Positions 20,459 through 30,581 of a stretch of 64,000 bases of DNA are shown one piece after another. Position 1 is the stretch's first letter. Each line of letters opens with the position of its first letter. The notes beneath the pieces are model-generated. The model ran no database searches. It worked only from the letters and a program-made list of their open reading frames with translations, and was not told where the DNA came from. The translations under genes and the position numbers were made by a program. Source of the DNA: Pseudomonas kairouanensis (GTDB lineage Bacteria; Pseudomonadota; Gammaproteobacteria; Pseudomonadales; Pseudomonadaceae); assembly GCF_004682055.1 (NCBI RefSeq), contig NZ_QUZU01000001.1:1-64000 (forward strand), written 5' to 3'.

Positions 20459-20944
20459 ATGACGACGGTAATGCTTGCTTGCCTCAACTCATTTCTCCCC
20501 CGTGCTTTACCTTCCAGCCAGGCCGGCACAACACTGGTCGAGGTGCTGGTGACTGTGCTGGTTCTTGCCATCGGCTTGTTGGGCGCGGCGGTGATTCAGC
20601 TCAATGCGCTCAAATCCACCGAGCAGTCGAGGATGACCAGCCAGGCCAGCTTTATCGCCTACGACATGCTCGACCGAATTCGTGCCAATCCTGGCGCGGA
20701 CTACAGCTGGGGGCGGGCCGGGGACGCCCCTGCAAGTACTGTCACTGCCAATGTACGTGACCTGGACCTGCATGATTTTGAGGCGAATATCCTCGGTTTT
20801 GCCGGGGAAAATGCCAAAGGCTCGGTGAAGGTCAGCGACAACGAAGTCACTGTCAGCATCGGTTGGGACGACCGTCGCGCAAACCCCGTACCGGGCGCCA
20901 GGGAGATTTTCACGCTGAGCAGTCGCATTGAGGGCGTGCAGTGA
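20459..20944 (+). CDS. pilV: Type IV pilus minor pilin PilV
   Basis: This 161-residue prepilin has a leader ending in SSQAG before TTLVEVLVTVLVLAIGLLG, with Glu5 in place. The leader (up to 23 residues) is longer than usual, so the later ATG four codons downstream is possible. The residues LNALKSTEQSRMTSQASFIAYDMLDRIR are typical of PilV. The stop overlaps the GTG start of the next gene. Confidence 0.85.
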   Translation: MTTVMLACLNSFLPRALPSSQAGTTLVEVLVTVLVLAIGLLGAAVIQLNALKSTEQSRMTSQASFIAYDMLDRIRANPGADYSWGRAGDAPASTVTANVRDLDLHDFEANILGFAGENAKGSVKVSDNEVTVSIGWDDRRANPVPGAREIFTLSSRIEGVQ

Positions 20945-21645
20945 GCCGCCTTTGTCGAGGCTTCAGCCTGGTGGAATTACTGCTCGCCCTGGCATTGGGA
21001 CTGGTGTTGGTACTCGGGGCGAGCCAGGTGGCGATCAGCTCGCGGGCGACCCAGGCCAGTCAACAGGCCGCGATGTTGTTGCAGGACGATGCGCGGTTTG
21101 TCCTGGGCAAAATGGTTCAGGACATTCGTCAGGCAGGCATGTTCGGCTGCCTGGCCACAGCGTTTATCCACGATGCCCCCTCTGCTTTTGATCGGCCTGT
21201 CAGTTGGAGTGCAGGGAGTGATTCAAAGGCTTTGACGCTGGTGACCACTGATGCCAGTGACGTTGGCAAGCCGGACTGGACGGTGCTGTCCGATTGCTCG
21301 GGGGCTGCCCAGGCGTACATCGCAAGCTCGCCTGCTCCCGCGCCTGGGCAAATCCGTTTTGCGATACGCCAACTCACTTACACCTTTGAGGCGGGCCAGT
21401 TGAAGCTCAGTACGCTTGCAACACCTGCCAAGGCGGTATTGGTGGATAACGTCCAGGCGTTCGAGATCAGCTTTGGAGTGGCGGCCAAACAGGAGTCGGC
21501 CGCGGTGGTGCGCTACGACAGCGCACCCGCTGACACGTCCTTGATACGCAGCGTGCGCATCGTGATGACGCTGCAGGACCCTCGCGGGCAGGTAAAAGAT
21601 CAAACCTACAGCGTTGTTGCGGCGCTGCGAAATCGTTTGGGGTAG
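20941..21645 (+). CDS. pilW: Type IV pilus minor pilin PilW
   Basis: This 234-residue PilW-like protein starts at GTG, overlapping pilV by 4 bases. The leader MSRLCRG precedes FSLVELLLALALGLVLVLGA. DDARFVLGKMVQDIRQAGMFGC is the characteristic PilW segment; two further cysteines may pair. It is expected in the minor pilin complex that primes pilus assembly. Confidence 0.87.
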   Translation: MSRLCRGFSLVELLLALALGLVLVLGASQVAISSRATQASQQAAMLLQDDARFVLGKMVQDIRQAGMFGCLATAFIHDAPSAFDRPVSWSAGSDSKALTLVTTDASDVGKPDWTVLSDCSGAAQAYIASSPAPAPGQIRFAIRQLTYTFEAGQLKLSTLATPAKAVLVDNVQAFEISFGVAAKQESAAVVRYDSAPADTSLIRSVRIVMTLQDPRGQVKDQTYSVVAALRNRLG

Positions 21646-21652
21646 GGCCGTC

Positions 21653-22183
21653 ATGATATTTCCCAAAGGGGGCGGCAGGCGCCAATGCGGCATGGTGTTG
21701 CTGATGGGCCTGGTATTTCTACTGTTGCTATCGATGATCGGCCTTTCATCCATGCAAGGCGCAATCGCTCAACAAAAAAATACCAGCAGTCTCTGGTATC
21801 GCAATCAGTCGTTCCAGCACGCCGAAAGCGGGCTGAGGCTAGGGGAGGCGAACACGCGGCGCGCATTTGCGGCACTCCCGCTGTGTTGGTCCATTGCAGC
21901 CTGTGCGCCGCCGGGGGAAGCGTTTTCGGTGATGGGTGCAGGTTTGAATCCAGTGTCGGGCGTTGATTGGTTCGCTCATAACGGTGGCCTTTACGGCATT
22001 CAATCCCTGGGCGCGGCTGTGGGGGTGGCCCACTTGCCACCGCAAACTCGTGCTGCGCTGTATCGCGTAACGGCGGTTGGGCTCAGTGGCCCGTCACGCA
22101 CAGTGCTGGAAAGCCTCTACACACATGTGGACGAGGAGGGTGGTGGGCGATTTCGACGAGTGGCATGGCGCCAACTTCAATAA
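21653..22183 (+). CDS. pilX: Type IV pilus minor pilin PilX
   Basis: This 176-residue PilX has a leader ending RRQCG, then a hydrophobic helix MVLLMGLVFLLLLSMIGLSS. As in other PilX proteins, the usual Glu5 is missing. QQKNTSSLWYRNQSFQHAESGLRLGE is the PilX N-domain motif. It begins 7 bases after pilW and ends 11 bases before pilE. The region where P. aeruginosa carries pilY1 and pilY2 is empty. Confidence 0.84.
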   Translation: MIFPKGGGRRQCGMVLLMGLVFLLLLSMIGLSSMQGAIAQQKNTSSLWYRNQSFQHAESGLRLGEANTRRAFAALPLCWSIAACAPPGEAFSVMGAGLNPVSGVDWFAHNGGLYGIQSLGAAVGVAHLPPQTRAALYRVTAVGLSGPSRTVLESLYTHVDEEGGGRFRRVAWRQLQ

Positions 22184-22194
22184 GGAGCTGTGAA

Positions 22195-22596
22195 ATGGGC
22201 ATGGACAGCCAAGGTTTTACCCTGATCGAGTTGCTGGTCGCCGGGGCAATCATCGCGTTCTTGGCAGGGGTGGCTTACCCCGGCTATACGGGCCATATGA
22301 AAAAGGTCTATCGCGCGGAAATTGTTGGGTTGTTGACTGAGCAAGCTCAGCACCTGGAGCGCTTTTATACGAGGAACGGCACTTTTATTGACTCGAGCGG
22401 CGTCAGCGCGGGCAATGATCGCTATAGAATCACCGCTGCCCTGAACCCTCAGGCTTTCTACCTAGTGGCCACGCCTGCCGCTGATTCAGCGATGGCCGGC
22501 GACCCTTGCGGCGAATTCGGCCTGACCAGTACCGGTGAACGCAGTAATCCGGGCGCAGCACCTGACATGTCGCGCATGCTGTGCTGGGGGCAATGA
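22195..22596 (+). CDS. pilE: Type IV pilus minor pilin PilE
   Basis: This 133-residue pilin-like protein has leader MGMDSQG before FTLIELLVAGAIIAFLAGVAYPGY. KKVYRAEIVGLLTEQAQHLERFYTRNGTF is typical of PilE/PilA-like minor pilins. Two cysteines near the end, in GDPCGEFG and MLCWGQ, fit a C-terminal disulfide loop. AAGGAG lies 7 bases before the ATG, which settles the start against an in-frame ATG inside pilX. Confidence 0.87.
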   Translation: MGMDSQGFTLIELLVAGAIIAFLAGVAYPGYTGHMKKVYRAEIVGLLTEQAQHLERFYTRNGTFIDSSGVSAGNDRYRITAALNPQAFYLVATPAADSAMAGDPCGEFGLTSTGERSNPGAAPDMSRMLCWGQ

Positions 22597-22658
22597 TGAG
22601 GGTGTTGGACGACTGGGCGCCGGGTGCGCTTGTTCCTATTTATCGGCTGGATCAAATG

Positions 22659-23765
22659 ATGGCAAAGCAGCAGGTAGTGATTGTCGGTGGCGGAGTCATC
22701 GGCTTGTTGACGGCGTTCAACCTGGCTACCCAGGGGCAGTCGGTTGTACTGCTGGAGCGTGCAGGTTTGGGGCAGGAGTCTTCCTGGGCCGGTGGCGGTA
22801 TTGTTTCGCCGCTGTATCCGTGGCGCTACAGCCCGGCGGTCACTGCGCTGGCCCATTGGTCCCAGGATTTTTATCCGCAGTTGGCTGAGCGGTTGTTTGC
22901 TGCGACGGGGGTCGACCCGGAGGTCCATACCACCGGGTTGTACTGGCTCGACCTGGATGACGAAGCCGATGCGCTGGCCTGGGCTGCGCGGGAAGGTCGG
23001 CCTTTGAGCAAGGTGGATGTCTCGGCCGCCCATGATGCGGTTCCGGTGTTGGGCGGCGGTTACTCCCAGGCGATCTATATGGCCAATGTGGCCAACGTGC
23101 GTAACCCGCGCCTGGTCAAGTCCCTCAAGGCGGCGCTGATGGCTTTGCCGGGCGTGACGGTTCACGAGCAGTGCGAAGTGACCGGGTTTGTGCTGAATGA
23201 CAGCAAGGTGGTGGGGGTTGAGACGGCGGATGGTCCGATTCATGGCGAGCAGGTCGTATTGGCTGCTGGGGCGTGGAGTGGGGATCTGCTGGGTACGCTG
23301 GGCCTGGCGTTGCCGGTGGAACCGGTCAAAGGCCAGATGATCCTCTACAAGTGCGCATCGGATTTTTTGTCGAGCATGGTGCTGGCGAAAGGGCGGTATG
23401 CGATCCCTCGACGCGATGGCCATATCCTGATCGGGAGCACCCTGGAGCACGAGGGTTACGACAAGACGCCAACCGAGTCGGCGCTGGAGAGCCTAAAGGC
23501 CTCGGCAGTAGAGCTTATACCGGCCCTGGCGGATGCCGAGGTGGTTGGGCATTGGGCGGGCTTGCGGCCGGGGTCGCCGGAGGGTATTCCCTACATCGGC
23601 CCAGTGCCGGATTTTAACGGCCTGTGGCTCAATTGCGGGCATTACCGCAATGGCCTGGTGTTGGCGCCAGCGTCATGTCAGTTGTTCACCGACCTGTTGC
23701 TGGGCCGTGCGCCGATTATCGACCCGGCGCCGTACGCGCCCGAAGGCAGGATCAACGCTGGATAG
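22659..23765 (+). CDS. thiO: Glycine oxidase ThiO
   Basis: ThiO (368 residues) is an FAD-dependent amine oxidase that turns glycine into the imine used for the thiazole ring of thiamine. The N-terminal dinucleotide motif is VVIVGGGVIGLLTAFNLA, and the C-terminal AGLRPGSPEGIPYIGP and GHYRNGLVLAP are family-specific. Several in-frame ATGs exist; MAKQQVVIVGG gives the expected length. No thiamine genes adjoin; it directly follows the pilin genes, as I recall for P. aeruginosa. Confidence 0.9.
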   Translation: MAKQQVVIVGGGVIGLLTAFNLATQGQSVVLLERAGLGQESSWAGGGIVSPLYPWRYSPAVTALAHWSQDFYPQLAERLFAATGVDPEVHTTGLYWLDLDDEADALAWAAREGRPLSKVDVSAAHDAVPVLGGGYSQAIYMANVANVRNPRLVKSLKAALMALPGVTVHEQCEVTGFVLNDSKVVGVETADGPIHGEQVVLAAGAWSGDLLGTLGLALPVEPVKGQMILYKCASDFLSSMVLAKGRYAIPRRDGHILIGSTLEHEGYDKTPTESALESLKASAVELIPALADAEVVGHWAGLRPGSPEGIPYIGPVPDFNGLWLNCGHYRNGLVLAPASCQLFTDLLLGRAPIIDPAPYAPEGRINAG

Positions 23766-23985
23766 ACTTCGGCCCTTGCTCCAGGTGCGCTTGGGTGCAA
23801 TACCAGTCCTGGCGCAAACTCAGGGCTCGATCCTGAGGCAAGTGCACGCCGCAATGGGCGCAACGCACCATCAGTGCGGCATCGGGCTCGCTGGCGCGTT
23901 GCTGTTTGGCGGCCGGGCTTTTGAATTTGCGCCAGAACCATACGGCAGCAGCAATGACGGCAATCCAGAACAGTAGACGAACCAT
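23752..23985 (-). CDS. PP0621 family small membrane protein
   Basis: This 77-residue protein has one N-terminal transmembrane helix (about 4-18) and a small zinc-ribbon-like domain with CAHCGVHLP and, further on, WYCTQAHLEQG. The family is named after a P. putida gene found at the same place. The function is unknown. The 3' end overlaps convergent thiO by 14 bases. In P. aeruginosa the pilS-pilR pair lies here instead. Confidence 0.78.
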   Translation of the reverse strand: MVRLLFWIAVIAAAVWFWRKFKSPAAKQQRASEPDAALMVRCAHCGVHLPQDRALSLRQDWYCTQAHLEQGPKSIQR

Positions 23986-24064
23986 GATGAGGAGCTTCTC
24001 GACGAGGAATGCGCCAGTTTAGCCAAGGACATGGCAGGCGCACAGCGCAATAATGCTTGCCCAC

Positions 24065-24095
24065 AAAAAAGGGAGCCCCGCAGGGCTCCCTTTTT
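24065..24095 (-). terminator. Terminator downstream of bamD
   Basis: GGGAGCCC-cgca-GGGCTCCC is flanked by A6 and T5, so it can act on either strand; it lies 19 bases beyond the bamD stop. Confidence 0.85.
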
Positions 24096-24113
24096 GCGTT
24101 GCATCGACACAAA

Positions 24114-25142
24114 TCAGTCGAACACACCGAAGGTCATGTAGCTGAACCACGAGCGGTCCTGGTTGTTGCCCAGAGCCTGTGGCTCTTCTTCTTCTTCGAT
24201 CACGTCGCCGTTCTCGTCGTGGGGCTTGAGGTCCGAAGGGATGGCGTCCTTGGCGTCCTGGAATTGCTTGATCACGTCCTGGTTGGCGCGGGTTTCGCCC
24301 GGCGGCAGTGGTGGACGGGATTCGATCAGGCCCAGGGTGTACTTGCTCAGCCACGAACGGTTGTCGGCTTCAGCAACCTGCGGCACGAACTGGCCGTCTT
24401 TCAGGCTCGGGTGATCCGGGTAGTTGAGTTTCAAGGTTTCCAGGCTGGTGCTGGCCAGCTCGTCCAGGTGCAGACGCTGGTAAGCCTCGGTCATCACGGC
24501 CAGGCCGTCACCCACGGAAGGGGTTTCCTGGAAGTTCTCAACCACATAACGACCACGGTTGGCGGCAGCTACATAGGCCTGACGGGTCAGGTAGTAGTGG
24601 GCTACGTGGATCTCGTAGGAAGCCAGCAGGTTGCGCAGGTAGATCATGCGCTGCTTGGCGTCCGGTGCGTAGCGGCTGTTGGGGTAGCGGCTGGTCAGCT
24701 GGGCGAACTCGTTGTAGGAGTCGCGGGCAGCACCCGGGTCACGCTTGGTCATGTCCAGCGGCAGGAAGCGCGCCAGCAGGCCCACGTCCTGGTCGAACGA
24801 GGTCAGGCCCTTCATATAGTAGGCGTAGTCCACGTTCGGGTGCTGCGGGTGCAGGCGGATGAAGCGCTCTGCGGCAGACTTGGCGGCTTCCGGCTCGGCG
24901 TTCTTGTAGTTGGCGTAGATCAACTCAAGCTGGGCCTGGTCGGCGTAGCGCCCGAACGGATAGCGGGACTCCAAGGCCTTCAGCTTCGCTGTGGCGCTGG
25001 TGTAGCTATTATTGTCCAAGTCTTTCTGAGCCAGTTGGTACAACTCGACTTCGCTCAGGTTTTCGTCGACGACTTCCTTTGTTGACGAGCAAGCAGCAGT
25101 CATGGCGAGGATGGCGATCAGCAGCAGGTGTTTCACTTGCAT
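24114..25142 (-). CDS. bamD: Outer membrane assembly lipoprotein BamD
   Basis: BamD (342 residues) is the essential lipoprotein of the BAM complex that inserts beta-barrel proteins. The signal peptide ends at the lipobox TAAC (Cys18). Five TPR-like repeats follow, including [30 protein letters not shown] and [19 protein letters not shown]. The C-terminal tail is longer than in E. coli and acidic (VIEEEEEP). It is divergent from rluD, a conserved arrangement. Confidence 0.96.
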   Translation of the reverse strand: MQVKHLLLIAILAMTAACSSTKEVVDENLSEVELYQLAQKDLDNNSYTSATAKLKALESRYPFGRYADQAQLELIYANYKNAEPEAAKSAAERFIRLHPQHPNVDYAYYMKGLTSFDQDVGLLARFLPLDMTKRDPGAARDSYNEFAQLTSRYPNSRYAPDAKQRMIYLRNLLASYEIHVAHYYLTRQAYVAAANRGRYVVENFQETPSVGDGLAVMTEAYQRLHLDELASTSLETLKLNYPDHPSLKDGQFVPQVAEADNRSWLSKYTLGLIESRPPLPPGETRANQDVIKQFQDAKDAIPSDLKPHDENGDVIEEEEEPQALGNNQDRSWFSYMTFGVFD

Positions 25143-25291
25143 GGCGGCTTGCGTCCCTATGACGGCCGCTGTCTTGGGCGGGGCCGTCCTGTTATGATGA
25201 GCGCCCCGTTGAAAGCCTCGGGGCAAAAGACGCCGTATTTAACCACAAGCGCGCAGCCGAAACCAAAGGCTGTGCCACGCCTAGTCTGAGC

Positions 25292-26254
25292 ATGTCCGAT
25301 AAAATTGAACTTCGCGCAGAGGTGCCGTCCGAATTGGGCGGCCAACGCCTCGATCAAGTCGCCGCACAATTATTCGCTGAGCACTCGCGCTCGCGCCTTT
25401 CCGCCTGGATCAAAGACGGCCGCCTGACTGTGGATGGAGCGGTTATCCGCCCGCGAGACATAGTCCATGGCGGTGCGATTCTTGAGCTGACTGCCGAGCA
25501 GGAAGCCCAGGGAGAATGGATCGCCCAGGACATTGAACTGGACATCGTCTACGAAGACGACGACATCCTGGTGATCAATAAACCCGCAGGCCTGGTGGTT
25601 CACCCGGCTGCCGGGCACGCTGACGGCACCTTGCTCAATGCCCTGTTGCACCATGTGCCGGACATCGTCAACGTCCCGCGCTGCGGCATCGTGCACCGTC
25701 TGGACAAGGACACCACCGGCTTGATGGTGGTGGCCAAGACCATTCAGGCGCAGACGCAATTGGTGACACAACTGCAAAGCCGCAGCGTCAGCCGGATCTA
25801 CGAGTGCATCGTGATCGGCGTCGTGGTGGCAGGTGGCAAGATCAACGCGCCTATCGGTCGTCACGGCCAGCAGCGCCAGCGTATGGCGGTGATGGAGGGC
25901 GGCAAGCAGGCCGTGAGCCACTACCGTGTGCTGGAGCGTTTCCGCTCCCACACCCATGTGCGGGTCAAGCTGGAAACCGGGCGTACCCACCAGATTCGTG
26001 TGCATATGGCCCACATCAACTTCCCGTTGGTCGGCGATCCGGCCTACGGTGGTCGCTTCCGCATTCCGCCTGCGGCCAGCCAGACCATGGTTGAATCGCT
26101 CAAGTCGTTCCCGCGCCAGGCACTGCATGCACGCTTCCTGGAATTGGATCATCCGACGAGCGGTAAGCGCATGAGCTGGGAATCGCCGCTGCCAGACGAT
26201 CTGGTCTGGTTGTTGTCGTTGCTCAAGCAGGATCGCGAGGCGTTTGTCGGATGA
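25292..26254 (+). CDS. rluD: 23S rRNA pseudouridine synthase RluD
   Basis: RluD (320 residues) makes pseudouridines 1911, 1915 and 1917 of helix 69. An S4 RNA-binding domain occupies about residues 17-80 (GGQRLDQVAAQLF). The catalytic aspartate is in GIVHRLDKDTTGLMVVAK near residue 140, and GRTHQIRVHMAHINFPLVGD closes the active site. It overlaps pgeF by an ATGA junction. Confidence 0.97.
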   Translation: MSDKIELRAEVPSELGGQRLDQVAAQLFAEHSRSRLSAWIKDGRLTVDGAVIRPRDIVHGGAILELTAEQEAQGEWIAQDIELDIVYEDDDILVINKPAGLVVHPAAGHADGTLLNALLHHVPDIVNVPRCGIVHRLDKDTTGLMVVAKTIQAQTQLVTQLQSRSVSRIYECIVIGVVVAGGKINAPIGRHGQQRQRMAVMEGGKQAVSHYRVLERFRSHTHVRVKLETGRTHQIRVHMAHINFPLVGDPAYGGRFRIPPAASQTMVESLKSFPRQALHARFLELDHPTSGKRMSWESPLPDDLVWLLSLLKQDREAFVG

Positions 26255-26976
26255 GTGACTGGCTGATTCCTGACTGGCCTGCGCCGGCTCAGGTAAAAGC
26301 CTGCGTTACCACCCGTGCGGGCGGCGTCAGTCTGGCGCCGTTCGACAGCCTCAACCTGGGCGATCACGTAGAGGACAGCTTGGAAGCTGTGCTTGAAAAT
26401 CGTCGTCGTCTTAGTGACGCCTTCAATATCAAGCCGGCCTGGCTGCGTCAGGTTCACGGCGTAACGGTGGTCGAGGCCGACCCCAGTCGCACCGCCGAAG
26501 CCGATGGTAGCTGGACCAGCACCCCAGGTATTGCTTGCACTTCCATGACCGCCGATTGCCTGCCTGCGTTGTTCTGCAACCGCGCCGGTACTCGCGTCGC
26601 GGCTGCCCATGCCGGTTGGCGTGGCTTGGCGGCGGGCGTACTGGAAGCAGCTATCGACAGCCTGGAAACTGATCCGGGCGAAGTCTTGGTCTGGCTCGGC
26701 CCGGCCATTGGCCCGCAAGCCTTTGAAGTCGGCCCGGAAGTGCGCGAAGCCTTCATGCAGCAACTGCCGATCACCGCCGAAGCCTTCGTGCCCAGCCGCA
26801 ACCCCGGCAAGTTCATGGCCGACATCTATAAGCTCGCTCGCCTACGCCTTGCCGAGCGAGGTGTCACCGCTATTTATGGTGGCGGTTTCTGTACCGTGAC
26901 CGACCCGCGCTTCTTTTCTTACCGCCGCAGTTCACACACTGGTCGGTTTGCCTCCCTGATCTGGCTGGAACGCTAG
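26251..26976 (+). CDS. pgeF: Purine nucleoside phosphorylase / laccase-domain protein YfiH
   Basis: This 241-residue YfiH-family protein was long annotated as a polyphenol oxidase. Family members show purine nucleoside phosphorylase activity, and E. coli YfiH (PgeF) also edits peptidoglycan precursors. The metal-binding residues lie in MTADCLPALFC and AAHAGWRGLAAGV. It is translationally coupled to rluD, the usual arrangement. Confidence 0.9.
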   Translation: MSDWLIPDWPAPAQVKACVTTRAGGVSLAPFDSLNLGDHVEDSLEAVLENRRRLSDAFNIKPAWLRQVHGVTVVEADPSRTAEADGSWTSTPGIACTSMTADCLPALFCNRAGTRVAAAHAGWRGLAAGVLEAAIDSLETDPGEVLVWLGPAIGPQAFEVGPEVREAFMQQLPITAEAFVPSRNPGKFMADIYKLARLRLAERGVTAIYGGGFCTVTDPRFFSYRRSSHTGRFASLIWLER

Positions 26977-27006
26977 ACTCTCCTGACTTGGGTCAACTGT
27001 CTGGCG

Positions 27007-27035
27007 CTTGAAACTCCCAGAATCCACCCCATCTA
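27007..27035 (+). promoter_or_regulatory. Sigma-32 heat-shock promoter of clpB
   Basis: CTTGAA, a 14-base spacer and CCCCATCTA match the heat-shock consensus almost perfectly. It lies about 72 bases upstream of the clpB start and outside pgeF. Confidence 0.85.
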
Positions 27036-27106
27036 TAAGGGTATCTGGCAGGTTTCTTCATTCAGGATGTTTTATAGCTCCGGCCTGCTCAAAAGGAAGG
27101 TGACTA

Positions 27107-29671
<2,565 letters not shown>

Positions 29672-29690
29672 GCCCAGTCAGTGGCGTTAT

Positions 29691-29725
29691 AAAAGGAGGC
29701 CCCGCATTGCGGGGCCTTTTTTTTT
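29691..29725 (+). terminator. Terminator after clpB
   Basis: AGGCCCCGC-att-GCGGGGCCT followed by a run of T, about 20 bases past the stop. Confidence 0.92.
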
Positions 29726-29857
29726 CGATAGGGCGTTGAACTGTAAGGAAAAGGCTTGTAAAGTGCGCCCCGCAACAACGTCAGCCCACGGGTTTCTTCT
29801 CCCCAAGAAGAAATCAGAAACAAGCGCAAATCATTGTCTTAAAAGCAATTTAAAGGG

Positions 29858-29885
29858 TTGACAGGGTTTTTTAAGATTGTAGAAT
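29858..29885 (+). promoter_or_regulatory. Sigma-70 promoter for the tRNA cluster
   Basis: TTGACA, 16 bases, then TAGAAT, followed by GC-rich bases (agcgcgcc) that resemble a stringent-control discriminator. It lies about 90 bases before tRNA-Asn. The remaining sequence between clpB and the tRNAs shows no gene. Confidence 0.8.
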
Positions 29886-29974
29886 AGCGCGCCTCAGACA
29901 TGACAACGTAGCGATACGGAAGCATCGAAGAGAAGGTTGTAACGCAGTAGAAGTTGTACTTTGAAATATGTAGT

Positions 29975-30050
29975 TCCGTGATAGCTCAGTCGGTAGAGCA
30001 AATGACTGTTAATCATTGGGTCCCAGGTTCGAGTCCTGGTCACGGAGCCA
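29975..30050 (+). tRNA. tRNA-Asn (GTT)
   Basis: The 76-base cloverleaf has acceptor TCCGTGA/TCACGGA, anticodon GTT in ACTGTTAAT, T-loop TTCGAGT, and an encoded CCA. Confidence 0.97.
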
Positions 30051-30059
30051 ATTTCAAGC

Positions 30060-30136
30060 CGGGGTATAGCGCAGTCCGGTAGCGCGCCTGCTTTGGGAGC
30101 AGGATGTCGGGAGTTCGAATCCCCCTACCCCGACCA
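30060..30136 (+). tRNA. tRNA-Pro (TGG), copy 1
   Basis: The acceptor CGGGGTA/TACCCCG, anticodon TGG in CTTTGGGA and encoded CCA are clear. The T stem is GGGAG/CCCCC, with an A-C mismatch at 52-62. Confidence 0.96.
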
Positions 30137-30141
30137 TATTT

Positions 30142-30217
30142 GGGTCGTTAGCTCAGTTGGTAGAGCAGTTGGCTTTTAACCAATTGGTCGTAGGTTCGAA
30201 TCCCACACGACCCACCA
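30142..30217 (+). tRNA. tRNA-Lys (TTT)
   Basis: The acceptor GGGTCGT/ACGACCC, anticodon TTT in CTTTTAA and encoded CCA give a normal 76-base tRNA. Confidence 0.97.
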
Positions 30218-30281
30218 TTTTTGAGACCAGTTAACACTGGAATCGAATCTTAAGATCAGAGGCCAAAAGCGCTGATCGAAG

Positions 30282-30309
30282 AAGGCGACTGAAAGGTCGC
30301 CTTTTTTTT
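30282..30309 (+). terminator. Terminator between tRNA-Lys and second tRNA-Pro
   Basis: AGGCGACTG-aa-aGGTCGCCT followed by eight T. It ends the first three-tRNA transcript, so the second tRNA-Pro needs read-through or its own promoter; I see no clear promoter in the few bases between. Confidence 0.8.
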
Positions 30310-30311
30310 AC

Positions 30312-30388
30312 CGGGGTATAGCGCAGTCCGGTAGCGCGCCTGCTTTGGGAGCAGGATGTCAGGAGTTCGAATCCCCTTACCCCGACCA
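30312..30388 (+). tRNA. tRNA-Pro (TGG), copy 2
   Basis: Same as copy 1 except for two bases in the T stem, which becomes AGGAG/CCCCT; the two changes keep the 49-65 pair. CCA is encoded. Confidence 0.95.
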
Positions 30389-30392
30389 TATT

Positions 30393-30429
30393 AAAAATCC
30401 TCGTATCGAAAGATACGGGGATTTTTTTT
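30393..30429 (+). terminator. Terminator after second tRNA-Pro
   Basis: AATCCTCGTATC-gaaa-GATACGGGGATT followed by a T-run (one G-T pair in the stem). Confidence 0.88.
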
Positions 30430-30463
30430 GTCTGTGAAAATCCTGAATCCACCGCAAAGCAAA

Positions 30464-30552
30464 TGTGGGAGCGGGCTTGCTCGCGAATGCGGTGGTTCAG
30501 TGCCAGATGTATTGACTGACACACCGCTTTCGCGAGCAAGCCCGCTCCCACA
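30464..30552. repeat. REPIN (GIII-like)
   Basis: Complete inverted tgtgggagcgggcttgctcg arms with an interior different from the other copies, between the tRNA cluster and the convergent ndh. Confidence 0.9.
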
Positions 30553-30581
30553 TTTATCAGGTCACATTCTAGACCCGGCTG

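Noticed and set aside
29975..30388. Prophage or integrative element at the tRNA cluster
   Set aside because: No integrase, direct repeat of a tRNA end beyond the full tRNA-Pro copy, or foreign genes nearby.
30231..30551. 106-codon open frame across a tRNA-Pro and a REPIN
   Set aside because: It reads through a tRNA gene, two terminators and a repeat, so cannot be a real gene.
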